Positions 25,783-34,955 are shown, numbered from the stretch's first letter. The stretch: DNA of 64,000 nucleotides from Planctomycetes bacterium MalM25 (GCA_007745835.1 CP036424.1:4659831-4723830), one strand, 5' to 3'. The notes: generated by a model from the letters alone, not told the origin. Translations and numbers: made by a program.

Positions 25783-25804
25783 GCGAGCGGCCGTAAACGC
25801 TCGC
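25783..25804 (-). terminator. Hairpin between cutA and the DUF1559 gene
   Basis: GCGAGCG and CGCTCGC form a 7-bp perfect stem with an 8-nt loop. It lies 50 nt beyond the cutA stop and 55 nt before the DUF1559 start, both on the minus strand, so it may end the cutA transcript. No T run. Confidence 0.35.
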
Positions 25805-25854
25805 AGGGCCCCTCAGTCAACGTCGCCGCGACGGCCCTTTTACCACACTTTCCT

Positions 25855-26181
25855 CTATTTCGTCTCGGTTCCGCCTCGGACCTCCTCACGAACCCAGGCG
25901 CCATAAGCCGCCGAGGCGTGCGCGATCGGCGTCGCGATTAGCTCGGGCGTCTCGTAGGGGTGCAATTCCGTGACGAGGCGCTCGATCTCGGCCCAACGCT
26001 CTTCGGTCGTCTTGGCGGTGAGGAGCCACTCCGGGCCCGTCTCCACCGCCCCCCGCCAGCGGTAGGTGCTCGTGACCGGCCCGCTCACCTGCACGCACGC
26101 GGCGAGCCGCGCCTCGACCAGGGCGGTGGCCAGGCGCTGGGCGGTCGCTTCGTCGGGCGCGGTGGTGGTGACCAGCAGCAT
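25855..26181 (-). CDS. cutA: Divalent cation tolerance protein CutA
   Basis: A 108-residue protein with the full CutA pattern: LLVTTTAPDEATAQRLATALVEARLAACVQV, YRWRGAVE, EWLLTAKTTEERWAEIERLVTELHPYETPELIATPI. CutA forms very stable trimers linked to copper and divalent metal tolerance; its molecular role remains debated. Length matches the family. It is divergent from the MATE gene across about 117 nt. Confidence 0.95.
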   Translation of the reverse strand: MLLVTTTAPDEATAQRLATALVEARLAACVQVSGPVTSTYRWRGAVETGPEWLLTAKTTEERWAEIERLVTELHPYETPELIATPIAHASAAYGAWVREEVRGGTETK

Positions 26182-26298
26182 GGCGAACCGCCTTCGTTCG
26201 GGGAGAGGAGCGAACCCGCGGCGCTAGGCCGCGGTCACCAGAGGGCCCTATGGTAACGGTTCTCGCCCCGCCCTCCCCTCACGCCCCGCCAACCCGCC

Positions 26299-27696
26299 GT
26301 GGCCAGCGCCCTCATCCAATCGCCCGGAACGCTGCGGCCCCTCCTGTGGCTGTCGCTGCCGGTGATGGCGGAGCAGTTGCTGCACCTGCTGGTCGGCCTG
26401 GCGGACCTGACAATCACGGGGCGTCTGCTCGAGGGCGCGTCGTACGTGGCGGGGATGACGCTGGTCATCTACCTCGTCTGGCTGCTTGGGATGCTGTTCG
26501 CGTTCGTGGCGACCGGCGCCACGCCGCTCACCGCTCGGTTCACCGGCGCGGACGATCACGAGATGGCCAACCGGGTAATGAACCAGTCGATCCTGATCGG
26601 TCTGGTCTGGTCGGGCGTGCTGATGGCGATCGGCTTCCCGCTGGCCGAGCCGGCGATCGAGTTGATGGGGCTCTCGGGCGAGTCGGCCGACGCCGCGGCG
26701 CGCTACCTGTTCATCGAACTCTGCGTGCTGCCGGCGATCATGGTCGAGCGGGTCGGGATCGCCTGCCTGCGCGGTGCGGGCGACACGGTGAGCGGCTTGC
26801 TGACGATGGTGTTTGTTAACGTCGTGAACATCGGCGTGAGCCTCGCGCTGGTGACCGGCGCCGGCGGGTGGTTCGAGCCGATGGGCTGGGACGGCGTCGC
26901 GCTCGGCACCGCGGCGGGGCACGTGACCGGCGCGTCGATCCTGCTGGCGATGCTCGCCGGCGGGCGCGCCGGGTACCACCTGCGACCGAAACTCCTGCGG
27001 CCCGATTGGCCGCTCATCGGCCGGATCCTCAAGATCGGCGTGCCGGGCGGCATGGAGGCGCTCCTCCTGGTGCTGTGCAACCTCGCCTACCTGCGGATCG
27101 TCCTGCGGCTGGGCGACGTGGCGGCCGCTGCGCACGGCGTGACCATCCAGGTCGAGGCGCTCGCCTTCATGCCGGGCGGGGCGTTCCAGATCGCCGCGTC
27201 GACGATGACCGGCCAGTACCTCGGGGCCCAAGACCCGCAGCGCGCCACACGCAGCGCCTGGGTCGCGTGCGCCGCGGCCCTCGTGTTGATGTGCCTGGCG
27301 GGCGTCGTCTTCTGGTTCTACGCCGAGCCGCTCATCGGGCTGTTCCTGAAGGACAAGCCGGAGATCGTCGCGTTGGCTTCGCGGTTGCTGCGGGTGATCG
27401 CGTTGGCGATGCCCGCGCTGGCGCTGGGGATGGTGCTCTCCGGCGCGCTGCGGGGCGCCGGCGACACGCGGTGGCCGCTGCTGTTCACCGTGCTCAGCAT
27501 GGGGCTGATCCGCCTCCCGCTGGCGACCTACCTGGCGCAAGAGACCGTCCTGGTGCCCCTGGTGGGCGTCACGATCGCCGGGGCGGGCCTGGGGGCCGTG
27601 GGGGCGTGGTGCGGGGCGGCGACCGACCTGTTTATCCGCTCGACGCTGCTCACGGGCCGGTTTTTGCAGGGGGGATGGAAGCGGATCACCGTCTAG
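26299..27696 (+). CDS. MATE family efflux transporter
   Basis: A 465-residue membrane protein with about 12 hydrophobic helices in two homologous halves. MATE features include the start LWLSLPVMAEQLLHLLVGLADLTITGRL, GAGDTVSGLLTMVFVNVVNIGVSLAL in the first half and GALRGAGDTRWPLLFTVLSMGLIRLPLA in the second. MATE proteins export organic cations or drugs by Na+ or H+ antiport; the substrate is unknown. The start is GTG 26299. The gene lies between the two GH86-like genes, but a link to glycan use is unproven. Confidence 0.9.
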   Translation: MASALIQSPGTLRPLLWLSLPVMAEQLLHLLVGLADLTITGRLLEGASYVAGMTLVIYLVWLLGMLFAFVATGATPLTARFTGADDHEMANRVMNQSILIGLVWSGVLMAIGFPLAEPAIELMGLSGESADAAARYLFIELCVLPAIMVERVGIACLRGAGDTVSGLLTMVFVNVVNIGVSLALVTGAGGWFEPMGWDGVALGTAAGHVTGASILLAMLAGGRAGYHLRPKLLRPDWPLIGRILKIGVPGGMEALLLVLCNLAYLRIVLRLGDVAAAAHGVTIQVEALAFMPGGAFQIAASTMTGQYLGAQDPQRATRSAWVACAAALVLMCLAGVVFWFYAEPLIGLFLKDKPEIVALASRLLRVIALAMPALALGMVLSGALRGAGDTRWPLLFTVLSMGLIRLPLATYLAQETVLVPLVGVTIAGAGLGAVGAWCGAATDLFIRSTLLTGRFLQGGWKRITV

Positions 27697-27785
27697 GCCG
27701 CGCCGCAAAAACCTTGGCGGAATTCACGGAGTCTGCACATTAGAATAGGTACCTCCCTGATCTCTCTTCGCCAGACGCACTCGCC

Positions 27786-30692
27786 ATGGGCTACCGCTTC
27801 TTCTCCCGCGCTCGCAAGCCGCGACGCTCCTGCTCGTCCCGCTCCGGAAGGGGCGGCCTCGAGCGGCTGGAGCCGCGCCAGCTGCTAACGACGGTGGTCG
27901 CGGACTACGTCGATCAGTACGCGACGCCGGCGCCCGCATTCGGCTGGCAGTACCTCTGGAACGAGAGCGGCGCCCTCGGCACGCCGAGCAACTACACCGC
28001 CATGGTTCAGGACAGCTGGCGCTACCGACCGACGACCGGAGAGAGCTTCCCCTACCTGGGCGCCACCTTCGCGCACCCGGGCTCCGGCGTCGATGAAGCC
28101 GACTCGGGCGGGATCGACCGCTACGCGATCGCCGCGTTCACCGTTTCCGTTGCGGGCGAGTACTCGATCACCGACAGCCTGATCAACCGCGACGGTGCGA
28201 ACGGCGACGGCGTTGAGGTCGTGGTGCACGTTAACAGCCAGCCCGTGACCCAGCTGCTGAGCCTCGGCCCCGCCAGTTCGGACAACTTCGACTCCGACCT
28301 GGGCAATCTGTCGGTAGGCGACACGATCTACGTCGGCATCGGTCCGGACGGCCCGGGCGGCGGATCGAGCAAGGGGAACGACGGCGTCGGTTTCGACTTC
28401 TCGATCACGCTGGGCGAAACGGAACCCGAGCCGCCGGTCACCGTCTCGATCGATCTCGAGACGCAACGGTACCTGAGCGGTGTCTCGGACCTCGATCGCG
28501 ACAAGTTCTTCACGCACCACTCGGGGAACACCTCGGACTCGCAGATCTCGGCGTTCCGATCCGAGTACGAGGTCGAACGCGGACGCCAGTTCTGGGGGCC
28601 GCTGCCATACGCGAAGCAGCAGACCGGGCAGGTCGGCGTCTACCCGAACACGACGCCCTCTACCGATCAGTCGGTGCGGCCGGTGAGTCAGGTTGTCCAT
28701 ACGGGCCACCCGCGGGACGCGCTGCGGTACGACACCGACGTGCAAGCCGCCGCCGATTATGTCACGACCTACTACACCACGGTCGTGAACGACGTTCCCG
28801 AGTTCTACGAGCCGATGAACGAGCCCTTCGTTCACGCCGGCGACTCGGAGTTCTCAGACGCGCCCAGCACCGAAGCGATGCGGCTGAAGATGGCCGAGCT
28901 GTACGCGGCGATCGGCGAGGCCGTCGACGACACGCCCGCGCTGGCGAACATGAACGTGGTCGGCTACGCGAGCGCCTGGCCCTCCATGGAGCTGTGGGAC
29001 TTCGGCCACTGGGACTCGCGGATGAAGATGTTCATGGACGTCGCCGGCGAGCACATGGACGCCTTCTCCACGCACCTGTACGACGGCGTCAACGTCACGG
29101 GGCAGAACACCCGCCGCTCAGGCAGCAACTCCGAAGCGATCCTCGACCTGATCGAGACCTACAGCCATGTGAAGTGGGGCGAGGTGAAGCCGCACGCCAT
29201 CACCGAGTACGGCGGCATCGAGAGCGGCTACGGCGACACGTACACCGATATCCGCTCCGCTCAGAGCCTCCGCTCGATCAACCACCTGCTCTTCAATCTG
29301 CTGGAGCGGGAGGACGACCTCCTGATCAGCATCCCGTTCATCACGGACAAGGCGACCTGGTTCCTCTCGCCCGGCAACAACTGCGAGCCCTACGGGGCGG
29401 CGTTGTGGAAGCACATCGCCCCCACGGCCAGTTGCAACGGCCCTTACGAGTACACCTGGAAGGTCAAATTCTTTGATCTCTGGAAAGATGTGCAAGGTGA
29501 GCGTGGTGTGATCGACACCTCCGATCCCGACGTCCAGGCGCAGCTGTTCATCGACGGCAACACGGCTTACGTCGCCGTGAACAATCTGGCCGATAGCGCC
29601 CAGACGATCGACCTCGAGCTCCTGTCCGGAATGAGCGGCTTGCAGAACGTCGAGCTCCGCCAGATGGAGATCCCCTCCAGCGCCAGCCTGGAGCCGACGT
29701 ACACCGAAACCGTCCAGGCGAACGCGCCAGAGAGCGTCACGCTACAAACGGGCGGCACCGCGGTGCTTGTTTACAACTTCGATTCTCCGATCGAATTCAA
29801 TAAGACCGTTCACTCCGAGAAGTACTACACGACCACGCACTTGCAGCCGATCAACGCCGACCAGGCCATCAACTTCAACTTCGACGGTGTCCAGACCGCC
29901 AGCGAAGGCGAAGCGACCCTGCGGATGAGCATCGGGCGGAAGCACGACCGCTCGAAGGCGCCCGAAGTGACCGTCAACGGCACGCAAGTCGACGTCCCCG
30001 CTGACTGGAAGGGGTACGACCAAGCCAACCGCGACGACTTCTTCGGCATGATCGAAATCCCCGTAGCGATCGAGCTGCTCCAGGCGAACAACGACATCTC
30101 CGTGACCTTCCCCGACACGGGCGGTCGCGTCAGTTCGATGATCCTGGCCGTCGAGGCGGTCGAAGCCCCCCTGCCGGGCGACTACGACCGCGACGCGGAT
30201 GTCGATCTTCTCGACATGGTGTACTGGCGCAACGCCTACGGCGGGGTCGACGAGGCGGCGCTGCAGGCCGACGGCAACGGCGACGGCGTCGTCAACGCCG
30301 CGGACTATACCGTCTGGCGAGACATCTACGAGGCGATCCCCGCCGCCACCGCATCGCAAGAGGTCGCCACCGCCACGGCCCCCGCGCCCGTCGCAACCGA
30401 GCAGGCCGAAGTCGCTGGGGTCGTCGAGGTCACCCCGGTGTCGCCGTCGCTCCCCAGCGCGGCCGCGATGCTCGCCGTGGCGTCACGGGCCGTGGACGCC
30501 GCCGCCGGAGACGACGAGCCGAGCCAGGAAGCGAGCACGGGCAACAACGCGACTATGGCGCAGCTGCTCCTCATCTCGGAGGCTCTCCAGGCCGACGAGG
30601 AGGACCAAGACCAGGCCTTCGCCGAGGAGCAAGCCGCCGCCGACGACGGCTCTCTTGAGACGCTCGAAGAGGCCTTCGCGCTGGTCTCCTGA
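27786..30692 (+). CDS. GH86-like glycoside hydrolase with LEPRQLL tag and dockerin-like tail
   Basis: A 968-residue protein. The N-terminus has the planctomycete surface-protein tag (basic stretch then LERLEPRQLLT, residues 25-35). Residues 40-215 form a beta-rich, CBM-like region (VSVAGEYSITDSLINR, GDTIYVGIGPDG). The catalytic domain carries YEPMNEPFVHAG (acid/base Glu346) and AITEYGGIESGYGD (nucleophile Glu474), 128 residues apart, with HWDSRMKMFMDVAGEHMDAFSTHLYDGVN shared with the enzyme at 22181-24052. Residues about 796-848 hold two dockerin-type calcium repeats (GDYDRDADVDLLDMVYWRNA and a GNGDGVVNAADYTVWRDIY repeat). The last 110 residues are acidic and Ala-rich. It is probably secreted and surface-held. 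Confidence 0.72.
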   Translation: MGYRFFSRARKPRRSCSSRSGRGGLERLEPRQLLTTVVADYVDQYATPAPAFGWQYLWNESGALGTPSNYTAMVQDSWRYRPTTGESFPYLGATFAHPGSGVDEADSGGIDRYAIAAFTVSVAGEYSITDSLINRDGANGDGVEVVVHVNSQPVTQLLSLGPASSDNFDSDLGNLSVGDTIYVGIGPDGPGGGSSKGNDGVGFDFSITLGETEPEPPVTVSIDLETQRYLSGVSDLDRDKFFTHHSGNTSDSQISAFRSEYEVERGRQFWGPLPYAKQQTGQVGVYPNTTPSTDQSVRPVSQVVHTGHPRDALRYDTDVQAAADYVTTYYTTVVNDVPEFYEPMNEPFVHAGDSEFSDAPSTEAMRLKMAELYAAIGEAVDDTPALANMNVVGYASAWPSMELWDFGHWDSRMKMFMDVAGEHMDAFSTHLYDGVNVTGQNTRRSGSNSEAILDLIETYSHVKWGEVKPHAITEYGGIESGYGDTYTDIRSAQSLRSINHLLFNLLEREDDLLISIPFITDKATWFLSPGNNCEPYGAALWKHIAPTASCNGPYEYTWKVKFFDLWKDVQGERGVIDTSDPDVQAQLFIDGNTAYVAVNNLADSAQTIDLELLSGMSGLQNVELRQMEIPSSASLEPTYTETVQANAPESVTLQTGGTAVLVYNFDSPIEFNKTVHSEKYYTTTHLQPINADQAINFNFDGVQTASEGEATLRMSIGRKHDRSKAPEVTVNGTQVDVPADWKGYDQANRDDFFGMIEIPVAIELLQANNDISVTFPDTGGRVSSMILAVEAVEAPLPGDYDRDADVDLLDMVYWRNAYGGVDEAALQADGNGDGVVNAADYTVWRDIYEAIPAATASQEVATATAPAPVATEQAEVAGVVEVTPVSPSLPSAAAMLAVASRAVDAAAGDDEPSQEASTGNNATMAQLLLISEALQADEEDQDQAFAEEQAAADDGSLETLEEAFALVS

Positions 30693-30793
30693 ATCCAAGG
30701 CGAACGGCGGCCCTCGGCCGCCCGCACATTCGGCGCCTCCCGCGCCTCCGGCATTCGGCCGACCTCTCGGCGAAACGTGAGCTAGGTTTCTAG

Positions 30794-30832
30794 CGGACCC
30801 CCGCTGCGCCCCCGGCGTAGGCGGAGGGTCCG
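30794..30832 (+). terminator. Hairpin after the second GH86-like gene
   Basis: CGGACCC and GGGTCCG form a 7-bp stem around a GC-rich 25-nt loop, about 100 nt past the stop codon and 44 nt before the glycosyltransferase start. It may end transcription. No T run. Confidence 0.35.
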
Positions 30833-30875
30833 TTGCCTCCTCCTCCCGATCTCCTCGCCAACCACCCGTCGAGCC

Positions 30876-32096
30876 ATGTCGCTCCTGCCGACGATTGCGC
30901 CCACGGACCCCGCCGCGCCCGCGGTCGAACCGCAGCGCAACGCAACGCCGATCCCTGCGTCGCCGCAGCCACCCGCCCGGGTGGCGACCGCCAAGGTGCT
31001 GCACGTGGTGAACGGCGAGCACTTCTCCGGCGCCGAGCGCGTGCAGGATCTGCTCGCGATGGCGTTGCCCCGGTTTGGCTACTCGGTCGGCTTCGCGAGC
31101 CTCAAGCCGGGCCGGTTCGGCGACCAGCGACAATCGATCGACGCGCCGCTGTACGAGACCTCGATGCGCGGCCGCTGGGACCTGGGCGTCGCGCGGCGGA
31201 TCGCGCGGATCGTCCGCCAGGAGGGCTACTCGCTGCTGCACGCGCACACGCCCCGCTCGTTGCTGGTCTCGGTGCTCGCGGCGCGGCTCGCTAAGGTCCC
31301 GCTGATCTACCACGTCCACAGCCCGGCGAGCCGCGACTCGACCCGCCGGCTGGTGAACTGGTCGAACGACCTGCTCGAGCGTGGCTGCGCCGGCCGCGCG
31401 GCCCAAGTGATCACCGTCTCGCCCACGCTGACCGACCACATGCGGAAAGTCGGCGTGTCGCCCGACAAGCTGCGGTGCGTCCTGAACGGCGTGCCGCGGC
31501 TCGACCCCGACTCGCCCGCCGCGCGGCTGCGGCGCAAGCCCTTGGAGCCGTTCGTCATCGCGATGGTCGCGCTGTTCCGCCCGCGGAAGGGCGCCGAGGT
31601 GCTGCTCGACGCGCTGGCGTCGCTCCGCTCGAGGGAGCTCGACGTGCGGCTCGAGATGATCGGCCCGTTCGAGACCCCCGAGTACGAGGAGCAGCTCCGC
31701 AACCGGGTGTCGAAGCGAGGCTTGTTCGACGCGGTCCACTGGGCCGGCTTCACCAGCGACGTCCCCAAGGCGCTCGCCCGCGCCGACGCGCTCGCGCTGC
31801 CCAGCCTGTTCGGCGAGGGGCTGCCGATGGTCGTCCTCGAGGCGATGGCCTCGGGCCTGCCGGTGGTGGCCACGCGTTGCGAGGGGACGACCGAGGCGAT
31901 CCTGCACCGCGAGACCGGCTTCCTCGTCGAGCCGGACAGCGTGAGCCAGCTGGCCGACGCGATCGAGGAGCTGTTCAACGGCGAGACCGATTACCCGCTC
32001 ATGTCGGCCGCCTCGCGGCAACGCCACGCCGACCGCTTCAGCGACGAGGCGATGGCCCGCCAGGTCGCGGGCATCTACGACGGCGTGCTGAGGTAG
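30876..32096 (+). CDS. Glycosyltransferase family 4-type (GT-B) enzyme
   Basis: A 406-residue GT-B protein. The N-terminal acceptor domain has LHVVNGEHFSGAERVQDLLA. The C-terminal donor domain has VALFRPRKGAEVLLDALASL and the EX7E-type signature FGEGLPMVVLEAMASGLPVVATRCEGTTEAI, typical of GT4 retaining transferases acting on nucleotide sugars at the inner membrane. Its glycan product is unknown; the window's Wza-like and uppP genes are distant. ATG 30876 is the first in-frame start after the upstream hairpin. Confidence 0.88.
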   Translation: MSLLPTIAPTDPAAPAVEPQRNATPIPASPQPPARVATAKVLHVVNGEHFSGAERVQDLLAMALPRFGYSVGFASLKPGRFGDQRQSIDAPLYETSMRGRWDLGVARRIARIVRQEGYSLLHAHTPRSLLVSVLAARLAKVPLIYHVHSPASRDSTRRLVNWSNDLLERGCAGRAAQVITVSPTLTDHMRKVGVSPDKLRCVLNGVPRLDPDSPAARLRRKPLEPFVIAMVALFRPRKGAEVLLDALASLRSRELDVRLEMIGPFETPEYEEQLRNRVSKRGLFDAVHWAGFTSDVPKALARADALALPSLFGEGLPMVVLEAMASGLPVVATRCEGTTEAILHRETGFLVEPDSVSQLADAIEELFNGETDYPLMSAASRQRHADRFSDEAMARQVAGIYDGVLR

Positions 32097-32112
32097 GCTT
32101 CAGGGATTGCGA

Positions 32113-32228
32113 GATCCCCCTCCCTCATAGGGAGGGGCTAGGGGAGGGTCACACGCGACGGCACAGGAGGATTCTCTTGTCCTGTACGTCCTCACCCTCC
32201 CCAACCCCTCCCTGCAAGGGAGGGGCTT
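32113..32228 (+). repeat. 115-nt self-complementary element, copy 1
   Basis: The two ends are G/C-rich arms that pair with each other: AGGGAGGGGCTAGGGGAGGG on the left against the complement of CCCTCCCCAACCCCTCCCT on the right. Each arm also folds on itself (CCCCTCCCT/AGGGAGGGG on the right). A 40-nt centre contains an ACAGGA/TCCTGT stem. The element closely matches the reverse complement of 33250-33363. MITE- or REP-like; no protein is encoded. Confidence 0.8.
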
Positions 32229-32255
32229 ACATCGCAACACGTAGATCGAACGTGC

Positions 32256-33161
32256 TCAACGCCGCGGCGCGACGGGCTGCGTCGCGGTCGCCGTGCCGGG
32301 TTGCTCGACGACACGCGTCCAGCCGAACGGCGTCGAGGGGGATTGGAACAGCGAGTTCCACAACGCCGTCATGCGGCTGTTGATCTTCGCGTTCGCTAGG
32401 TCGAACGTGTAGGTCGTCTGGCTGTTGTCCGGCGCGGTCACGCGCATCGCGGCGGGGAGCATCTTCGTCTGATCGAGCATCAGCTCGACCAGCCGGTAGT
32501 TGGCCGCGTCGGCCCGGCGCTTCGGCATGGCGGCGAGCCAGATCGATCCGGGCTGCGCCCGCGGGTCGACCCGCAGCCAGTAGCGCGCCTTCAGGTCGGC
32601 CGCCTTCGCGCCGAAGAGGAAGGGCAACGGCCCGTCGGCGATGTTCTGGCCCTGCATCTCGGGCGGGATCGGGCGCTCGACGAGCTGCTTCTGCTCGTGC
32701 TTGTATTCGAAGACACTCCGGCCGTCGCACACCCAGTGCTCGCCGATGAGGTTCGGGTTCTCGACGTGCTTGCTCTGCGCGGCGTCCCAGGCGAGCAGCT
32801 TCTTGATGTGGAAGCTGCCTTTATCGGGGTTCTGGTAGCTGACGGTGCCGTACTCGTGGTTCTTCGCGATCGGCTGCCCGTTGGCGTCGGCGCCCGGGCC
32901 GAAGACGGGGTCGTAGACCAGCCGGGTGAAGTCGCAGCTGAACGTGTTGATCTTGCCGCTCTCGTTCTCCCACATCGACAGGACCTGGTTCAGGAACTGC
33001 TGCTGGATCGCGTCGAGCTGGAACCCGGGGGGCGTCTGCGGCGCGGCTTGCGCGACGGGCGGGGCGCCGACGGCGGGCTGAACGGGCGCTGGTTGCGGGG
33101 CGACTTGGCCGAAGGCCGTGCCAGCGAGCAGCAAGGTCAGCGTGAGCGAACGCAAGGACAT
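32256..33161 (-). CDS. TIGR03009-like planctomycete protein (LolA-type fold suspected)
   Basis: A 301-residue exported protein with a signal peptide (SLTLTLLLAGTAFGQVA) and a Pro/Ala-rich linker. The conserved region has LNQVLSMWENESGKINTFSCDFTRLVYDPVF, GTVSYQNPDKGSFHIKKLL, EHWVCDGRSVFEYKHEQKQLVERPIPPEMQG, PLPFLFGAKAADLKARYWLRV and a YRLVELMLDQTKMLPAAMRV segment. This matches the planctomycete-specific TIGR03009 domain as I remember it. The layout recalls LolA/LppX lipoprotein carriers (beta sheet cradle), so lipid or lipoprotein transport is possible but unproven. The gene is bracketed by inverted 115-nt elements. Confidence 0.75.
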   Translation of the reverse strand: MSLRSLTLTLLLAGTAFGQVAPQPAPVQPAVGAPPVAQAAPQTPPGFQLDAIQQQFLNQVLSMWENESGKINTFSCDFTRLVYDPVFGPGADANGQPIAKNHEYGTVSYQNPDKGSFHIKKLLAWDAAQSKHVENPNLIGEHWVCDGRSVFEYKHEQKQLVERPIPPEMQGQNIADGPLPFLFGAKAADLKARYWLRVDPRAQPGSIWLAAMPKRRADAANYRLVELMLDQTKMLPAAMRVTAPDNSQTTYTFDLANAKINSRMTALWNSLFQSPSTPFGWTRVVEQPGTATATQPVAPRR

Positions 33162-33249
33162 ATCAAGAGACCCGGATCGGGGGCGGAGTTACGGGGCGGG
33201 AGCTTAGCAGCAAGCGTCGCTGTGGGCCTATGGCGAAAACGTGAGCAGA

Positions 33250-33363
33250 AAGCCCCTCCTTGGCAGGGAGGGGTTGGGGAGGGTGGAGGCGTTCAGGACA
33301 GGTAAGTCTTCCTGTGCCGTAACGCTCAACCCTCCCCTAGCCCCTCCCTAAGAGGGAGGGGGA
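33250..33363 (-). repeat. 115-nt self-complementary element, copy 2 (inverted)
   Basis: Reverse-complement partner of 32113-32228. The outer arms agree almost base for base and the centre differs at several positions (for example GGCACAGGAAGACTTACCTGTCC versus GGCACAGGAGGATTCTCTTGTCC on the matching strand). It starts 88 nt upstream of the TIGR03009-like gene start. Confidence 0.8.
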
Positions 33364-33379
33364 CCGCCCGCTAGCCCTA

Positions 33380-34336
33380 CTACGACGCTAGCACCTCCGG
33401 GTTCACCACCTGCTCGGGCCGCTCGCCCCGCAGGAAGGCGGCCACCTGGCGGCCGACGCGGGTCCGCAGCTCGGTGACCGCGTCGGACGAAACGAACGCT
33501 GTGTGCGGGGTGACGATCACCCGCGGGTCATTATACGGAGCCTGCGAGAGGTCGGGCGGCTCCGTGTCCTGCACGTCGAGCGCGGCGCCGGCGAGCTGGC
33601 CCGCGTCGAGGGCGGCGGCGAGCGCCGGGTGGTCGATCAACCCGCCCCGCGAGGTGTTGATGAGGAACGCCGTCGGCTTCATCCGGGCGAGCGTCGCCTC
33701 GCTCATCAGGTGGTGGGTTTCGTCGCTGAGTGGACAGTTCAGGGAGACGTAGTCCGATTCGGCGAGCAACGCCTCAAGCGGGCGCCATCGGACGCCTTCC
33801 GGCGTCGACTGGGAGCGGTTCGTGCCGATGACGTTCATGCCGACGGCTTGCGCCTTCTGCGCGAGGAGCGTCCCCGTGCGCCCCAGGCCGATCACGCCGA
33901 GCGTCTTGCCGCTGATCCGCTCGATCGGCTGCAAGCCGACGAGGTCGTACTCCCCCTGCTTGGTCGCGAGGTGGCCGGCGGCGATCTTCCGGCCCAGCGC
34001 GAAGACCATCGCCAGCGCGTGCTCGGCGACCTCCTGGATGCAGTAGTCGGGGACGTTCGTGACGACGATCCCCTTCTTCGTGGCGTGCTCGACGTCGATG
34101 TTGTCCAAACCGATGCCCGTCCGGCTGATGTGCCGGCAATTCGGAGCCGCGTCGATCACCCGCGCGGTGACCGGCGCCCAACAGGTGAGGATCGCGTCCG
34201 CATCGCCGACGCGGTCGATGAGCGTCTGCTCCTGGTTGTCCGGCGAGAGGTCGAGCGTGCAGCCGGCCTCGGCGAGCAGGCCGCGTTCGATCTCGGCGTC
34301 GGCCCAGGGGAAGTCGGTATAGAAAGCGCGGGGCAT
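33380..34336 (-). CDS. D-2-hydroxyacid dehydrogenase (NAD-dependent, CtBP-like)
   Basis: A 318-residue Rossmann enzyme. The NAD motif is LGVIGLGRTGTLLAQKA; the catalytic Arg lies in LINTSRGGLIDHPAL, the Glu region in ALDVQDTEPPD, and the catalytic His in VIVTPHTAFVSSDAV. It reduces 2-keto acids or oxidises D-2-hydroxyacids; the substrate cannot be assigned. The segment SRTGIGLDNIDVEHATKKGIVVTNVPDYC is typical of the C-terminal-binding-protein subgroup. Confidence 0.9.
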   Translation of the reverse strand: MPRAFYTDFPWADAEIERGLLAEAGCTLDLSPDNQEQTLIDRVGDADAILTCWAPVTARVIDAAPNCRHISRTGIGLDNIDVEHATKKGIVVTNVPDYCIQEVAEHALAMVFALGRKIAAGHLATKQGEYDLVGLQPIERISGKTLGVIGLGRTGTLLAQKAQAVGMNVIGTNRSQSTPEGVRWRPLEALLAESDYVSLNCPLSDETHHLMSEATLARMKPTAFLINTSRGGLIDHPALAAALDAGQLAGAALDVQDTEPPDLSQAPYNDPRVIVTPHTAFVSSDAVTELRTRVGRQVAAFLRGERPEQVVNPEVLAS

Positions 34337-34354
34337 GTGCCTTCAGGTGAGTTT

Positions 34355-34390
34355 AGGAACCACAAATGAACACAGATAAACGCAGATGGA
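34355..34390 (+). repeat. ACCACAGATGAACAC-type repeat, copy A
   Basis: AGGAACCACAAATGAACACA followed by GATAAACGCAGATGGA. It lies just past the 3' end of the DUF2199 gene and faces an inverted copy at 34956-34989 on the other side of that gene. Confidence 0.75.
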
Positions 34391-34417
34391 TTCTTGAGGA
34401 GCGTCGACTCCGATCGA

Positions 34418-34918
34418 TTATCGACCGTGCAGGATCTGATGTGCTATTGCTTCGACGCGTTTGCGATCGATTCCCATAGTCTGTTCGATCCACAGCGCAT
34501 GATCACATTCTTGCATATCCACTCGCATGACCGTCCCGACTCGTTGAAACACAACGTTCGTCTTGAGGTTCCGTGTCGGTTTCTCGTAGCAAGGCAAGTC
34601 GGTGAACAACCAGCCGAAATAGGATACCCCTGAACGCTCTTCGCTCTCCCACCGCAGGGAAGCATCGACAAAACTCTCTCGGCTTAGAGAGCACCAGACG
34701 GACCAGGCGAAATCTGGCTCGAGATCGGTCGTTGGGATTTCGATGTGACCCCGAACGAAGAAGTATTCTTCGTCGATGACACATTGGTCTTTGGTGAGAT
34801 CGACACGCTTACTGAACTCGGCTTCAGGCACTCCCATCGACCGCCACGGAGGGCTCGCCCCATAGCACATCGGTAGATCATCATGCGTTTCTCCACATGT
34901 CGAACAGGTGTAGCTCAT
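34418..34918 (-). CDS. DUF2199 domain protein
   Basis: A 166-residue protein matching DUF2199: the start YTCSTCGETHDDLPMCYGASPPW (a CxxC, possibly metal-binding), DLTKDQCVIDEEYFFVRGHIEIP, FAWSVWCSLSRESF, YFGWLFTDLPCYEKPTRNLKTNVVF and the end CDHALWIEQTMGIDRKRVEAIAHQI. Its function is unknown; members are often in variable regions or near immunity-type genes. ATG 34918 is chosen; a TTG eight codons upstream is possible. Inverted repeat copies bracket it (34355-34390 and 34956-34989), so it looks like a cassette insertion. Confidence 0.85.
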   Translation of the reverse strand: MSYTCSTCGETHDDLPMCYGASPPWRSMGVPEAEFSKRVDLTKDQCVIDEEYFFVRGHIEIPTTDLEPDFAWSVWCSLSRESFVDASLRWESEERSGVSYFGWLFTDLPCYEKPTRNLKTNVVFQRVGTVMRVDMQECDHALWIEQTMGIDRKRVEAIAHQILHGR

Positions 34919-34955
34919 GATGCTGTCGCGGTCGTCCGGCAACGCTTAGTCCGCA

